Assembly: GCF_041080815.1 (NCBI RefSeq)
Contig: NZ_CP160205.1
Span: 4,588,001-4,652,000 of the forward strand
DNA: 64,000 nt
Direction of reading: 5' to 3'
Source of the DNA: Mucilaginibacter yixingensis
Lineage (GTDB): Bacteria > Bacteroidota > Bacteroidia > Sphingobacteriales > Sphingobacteriaceae
Part shown: in pieces, positions 62,408 to 64,000 of the stretch
Position numbering within the stretch: the stretch's first letter is position 1
Layout: each line of letters starts with the position of its first letter
The notes under the pieces: generated by a model
The model's input: the letters and a program-made list of their open reading frames with translations, nothing else
Told to the model about the DNA's origin: nothing
Database searches by the model: none
Position numbers and translations under genes: made by a program

Positions 62408-62784
62408 GCACAGAGCTCTTCCAATACTTTATGGGTAAGCGGCTTGTGGATGAACTGGGTAATGTATTTGTTTTCTGTAGACCGTTTATAGTCGTTAGGA
62501 TCGAGCGATGACGAGAGCATGAAGATCTTGGCGCTCTTTACATTATCATCCAGTTTATCATACTCCTGCAAAAACTCAAAGCCGTTCATGTTGGGCATCC
62601 TGATGTCTAAAAATATCACATCCGGGCGCACATCACCTTTCCGTAATGACTCGATGGCTTCTGCAGGCGATTGCCGCACAATAATTTCTTCAGCGAAGTG
62701 CCCGCTTTCTAATATCCTCCTGGTGACAAAATTATCAATGTAATTGTCATCAATCAGCAAACATATTTTATAGCAGGGCAACAT
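62404..62784 (-). CDS. single-domain response regulator
   Basis: A 126-residue CheY-like receiver domain. The acidic pocket is in LLIDDNYID, the phospho-acceptor Asp in PDVIFLDIRMPNMNG, the switch Ser/Thr in FMLSSSLD and the Lys in FIHKPLT. There is no output domain, so it acts by protein contact. No histidine kinase is adjacent. The overlap with the downstream kinase gene is odd for a pair without an obvious functional link. Confidence 0.93.
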   Translation of the reverse strand: MLPCYKICLLIDDNYIDNFVTRRILESGHFAEEIIVRQSPAEAIESLRKGDVRPDVIFLDIRMPNMNGFEFLQEYDKLDDNVKSAKIFMLSSSLDPNDYKRSTENKYITQFIHKPLTHKVLEELCA

Positions 62785-62836
62785 ATAGTCTTCAAAAATA
62801 GTCTTTTACGGATAAAAACAATTTTTGTTACGCTTT

Positions 62837-64000
62837 TTATTGAATATTTATGCTGCTGGTAATCTGGCGCAAGGTAATCTCAGCAATTTTAGACTGATAC
62901 TGAGCGGCAAAAAACTTAGACTGTGCGTCAAGATAATTGCGCTGTGCCTCACGAATTTCCAGCGGCGTAATGTTGCCCAGTTTGTACTTATCCAGCGAAA
63001 TCTCCAGGTTGCGGTGAGCTATCTCAACGTTGTTCTGGCCCAGCTTCATCAGGTCTAAACCTGACAGGTAAGCCACGTACAGGTTGTTGATCTGCGCCTC
63101 CACATTCATCCTGATTTGCTTAGAATCAATGTCTGCGTTGCTGATCTGCAACTTGGCATTACGCTCGCGGCGCCATTGGTTAAAGCCATCAAATATATTG
63201 ATGGATGCCGTTACGCCATAGCTAACACCGCGGGTATCCTGCGTACGGGTAAAGCCTGCCGGGGTTTTACTGTTAGTCCACGCATAACCACCATTCACCC
63301 CCACTACCGGGTAACGGGTTGACTGTACCTGTTTCAGGTTAATTTCGGCCAGACGTTTATTAATATCTGCCGAAAGTATGGCGGGGTTTTGCGTTTGCGC
63401 GTTGTTAATAATATCGCCCAGTTTTAATGACTCATCTACCTTAATGGTATCGGCCACGTTAAAATCTGTCTGTAAATCGCGGATCAATAACTGGTTCAGC
63501 CTGATCTTTGAGCTTTTGTATTGCTGCACCAATGTCAGCAATGTAGCAGTATCGGTATTCAGGTTCACCTGGGCATTCAGCACATCCAGGCGGGAGGCAC
63601 GGCCTACACCAAATTTATCATTGGCATAGCGCAACTGCGTACGCGAGATGTCAATAGCACCTTTCTGCGCACGGATCTCCTCGTTCTGATTAATCAGATC
63701 ATAATAAGTGCTCAGCACAGCGGCCATAGTACTCTGCACGGTATCGCGCAGCTGAATATCGCTCAGCTGGTTCAGTTGTTTCAACTGATCATAATTGGCA
63801 AACATGGCAAAGCCGTTAAAGATGGTCCAGTTTAAGGTTGGGCCATAAGTAAGGTTACTGTTTTTAGCGCTGGGGATGGTATTTACCGTACCATCGCTAC
63901 GCGTTTGCTCAATATGCTGCTGGCTATTACTTTGGCTTATACTACCGGTAAGTACAGGTAACATGCCGGCATTGCCCGGAGTAACGTTGTTTTGGGCAAT
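62837..64000 (-). CDS. TolC family outer-membrane protein, cut by window end
   Basis: At least 387 residues of a TolC-like channel protein; the frame remains open to the window edge, so the N-terminus and signal peptide lie outside. Long helices with heptad patterns (QEEIRAQKGAIDISRTQLRY region) and paired strands (PVVGVNGGYAW, GVSYGVTASINIF) form the two halves of the outer-membrane factor. Such proteins serve efflux or type I secretion; the partner genes would be beyond the window. Confidence 0.92.
   Translation of the reverse strand: MAQNNVTPGNAGMLPVLTGSISQSNSQQHIEQTRSDGTVNTIPSAKNSNLTYGPTLNWTIFNGFAMFANYDQLKQLNQLSDIQLRDTVQSTMAAVLSTYYDLINQNEEIRAQKGAIDISRTQLRYANDKFGVGRASRLDVLNAQVNLNTDTATLLTLVQQYKSSKIRLNQLLIRDLQTDFNVADTIKVDESLKLGDIINNAQTQNPAILSADINKRLAEINLKQVQSTRYPVVGVNGGYAWTNSKTPAGFTRTQDTRGVSYGVTASINIFDGFNQWRRERNAKLQISNADIDSKQIRMNVEAQINNLYVAYLSGLDLMKLGQNNVEIAHRNLEISLDKYKLGNITPLEIREAQRNYLDAQSKFFAAQYQSKIAEITLRQITSSINIQ

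Overview
The window is a chromosomal segment of a Bacteroidota bacterium, most likely a Sphingobacteriaceae member of the Pedobacter/Mucilaginibacter type. This is inferred from gene content (large non-SusC outer-membrane beta-barrel proteins with an N-terminal carboxypeptidase-regulatory-like domain, M16 and M28 peptidases, DUF4407, DUF4198 and FAS1 proteins, a fused E1 alpha/beta dehydrogenase), from Bacteroidota-type promoter elements (TAnnTTTG, once with a TTTG 20 bases upstream) and from many dispersed intergenic palindromes. No rRNA genes, CRISPR array, transposase, integrase or phage genes were seen. Density is high and most genes are core or housekeeping.

Layout. 1-9.5 kb: collagen-like lipoprotein, large outer-membrane barrel protein, secreted subtilase, ALDH7-type aldehyde dehydrogenase, TPR protein. 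9.8-13.2 kb: small lipoprotein, ComA-like phosphosulfolactate synthase, a protein with seven GFKPRF motifs, SprT-like protein. 13.4-19.4 kb: Bax-inhibitor-1 protein, MurQ, S41 peptidase, NagX-like acetyltransferase, DUF2059 protein. 19.5-31.3 kb: two M16 peptidases, LipA, an ECF sigma/anti-sigma pair, NAD(P)HX repair enzyme, hypoxanthine phosphoribosyltransferase, peptide deformylase, fasciclin protein. 31.5-37.2 kb: enolase-superfamily enzyme, an ArsR-VOC-SRPBCC operon with an ordered operator array, and a GT2/FemAB-like/PhyH cluster. 37.7-41 kb: tandem tRNA-Asp genes, prfA preceded by a short unlisted coding frame, a 476-bp inverted-repeat element, LpxH. 41-46.3 kb: thrABC behind a leader with all the parts of a transcription attenuator. 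46.6-53.8 kb: DUF4407 protein, glgC-glgA, M28 peptidase, rpiB, rhaM-like mutarotase. 53.8-64 kb: CreD with a linked winged-helix regulator and shared palindromes, Lnt, DUF4198 protein, E1 dehydrogenase, GlcNAc-kinase-like protein, response regulator, and a TolC-family protein cut by the window end.

The clearest regulatory find is the thr leader: a 21-codon Thr/Ile-rich peptide, a 14-bp terminator hairpin, and a 9-nt antiterminator complement placed so that ribosome stalling would free it. Others are the 47-codon frame overlapping prfA directly behind a TACCTTTG element, the ArsR half-site array, and the operator-like palindrome shared by creD and the operon of its regulator. Cell-wall recycling and envelope functions (MurQ, NagX, GlcNAc kinase, Lnt, LpxH, CreD, deformylase) recur but are scattered, not in one operon. 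At least six families of dispersed palindromic repeats fill the intergenic gaps, including both gaps inside thrABC.
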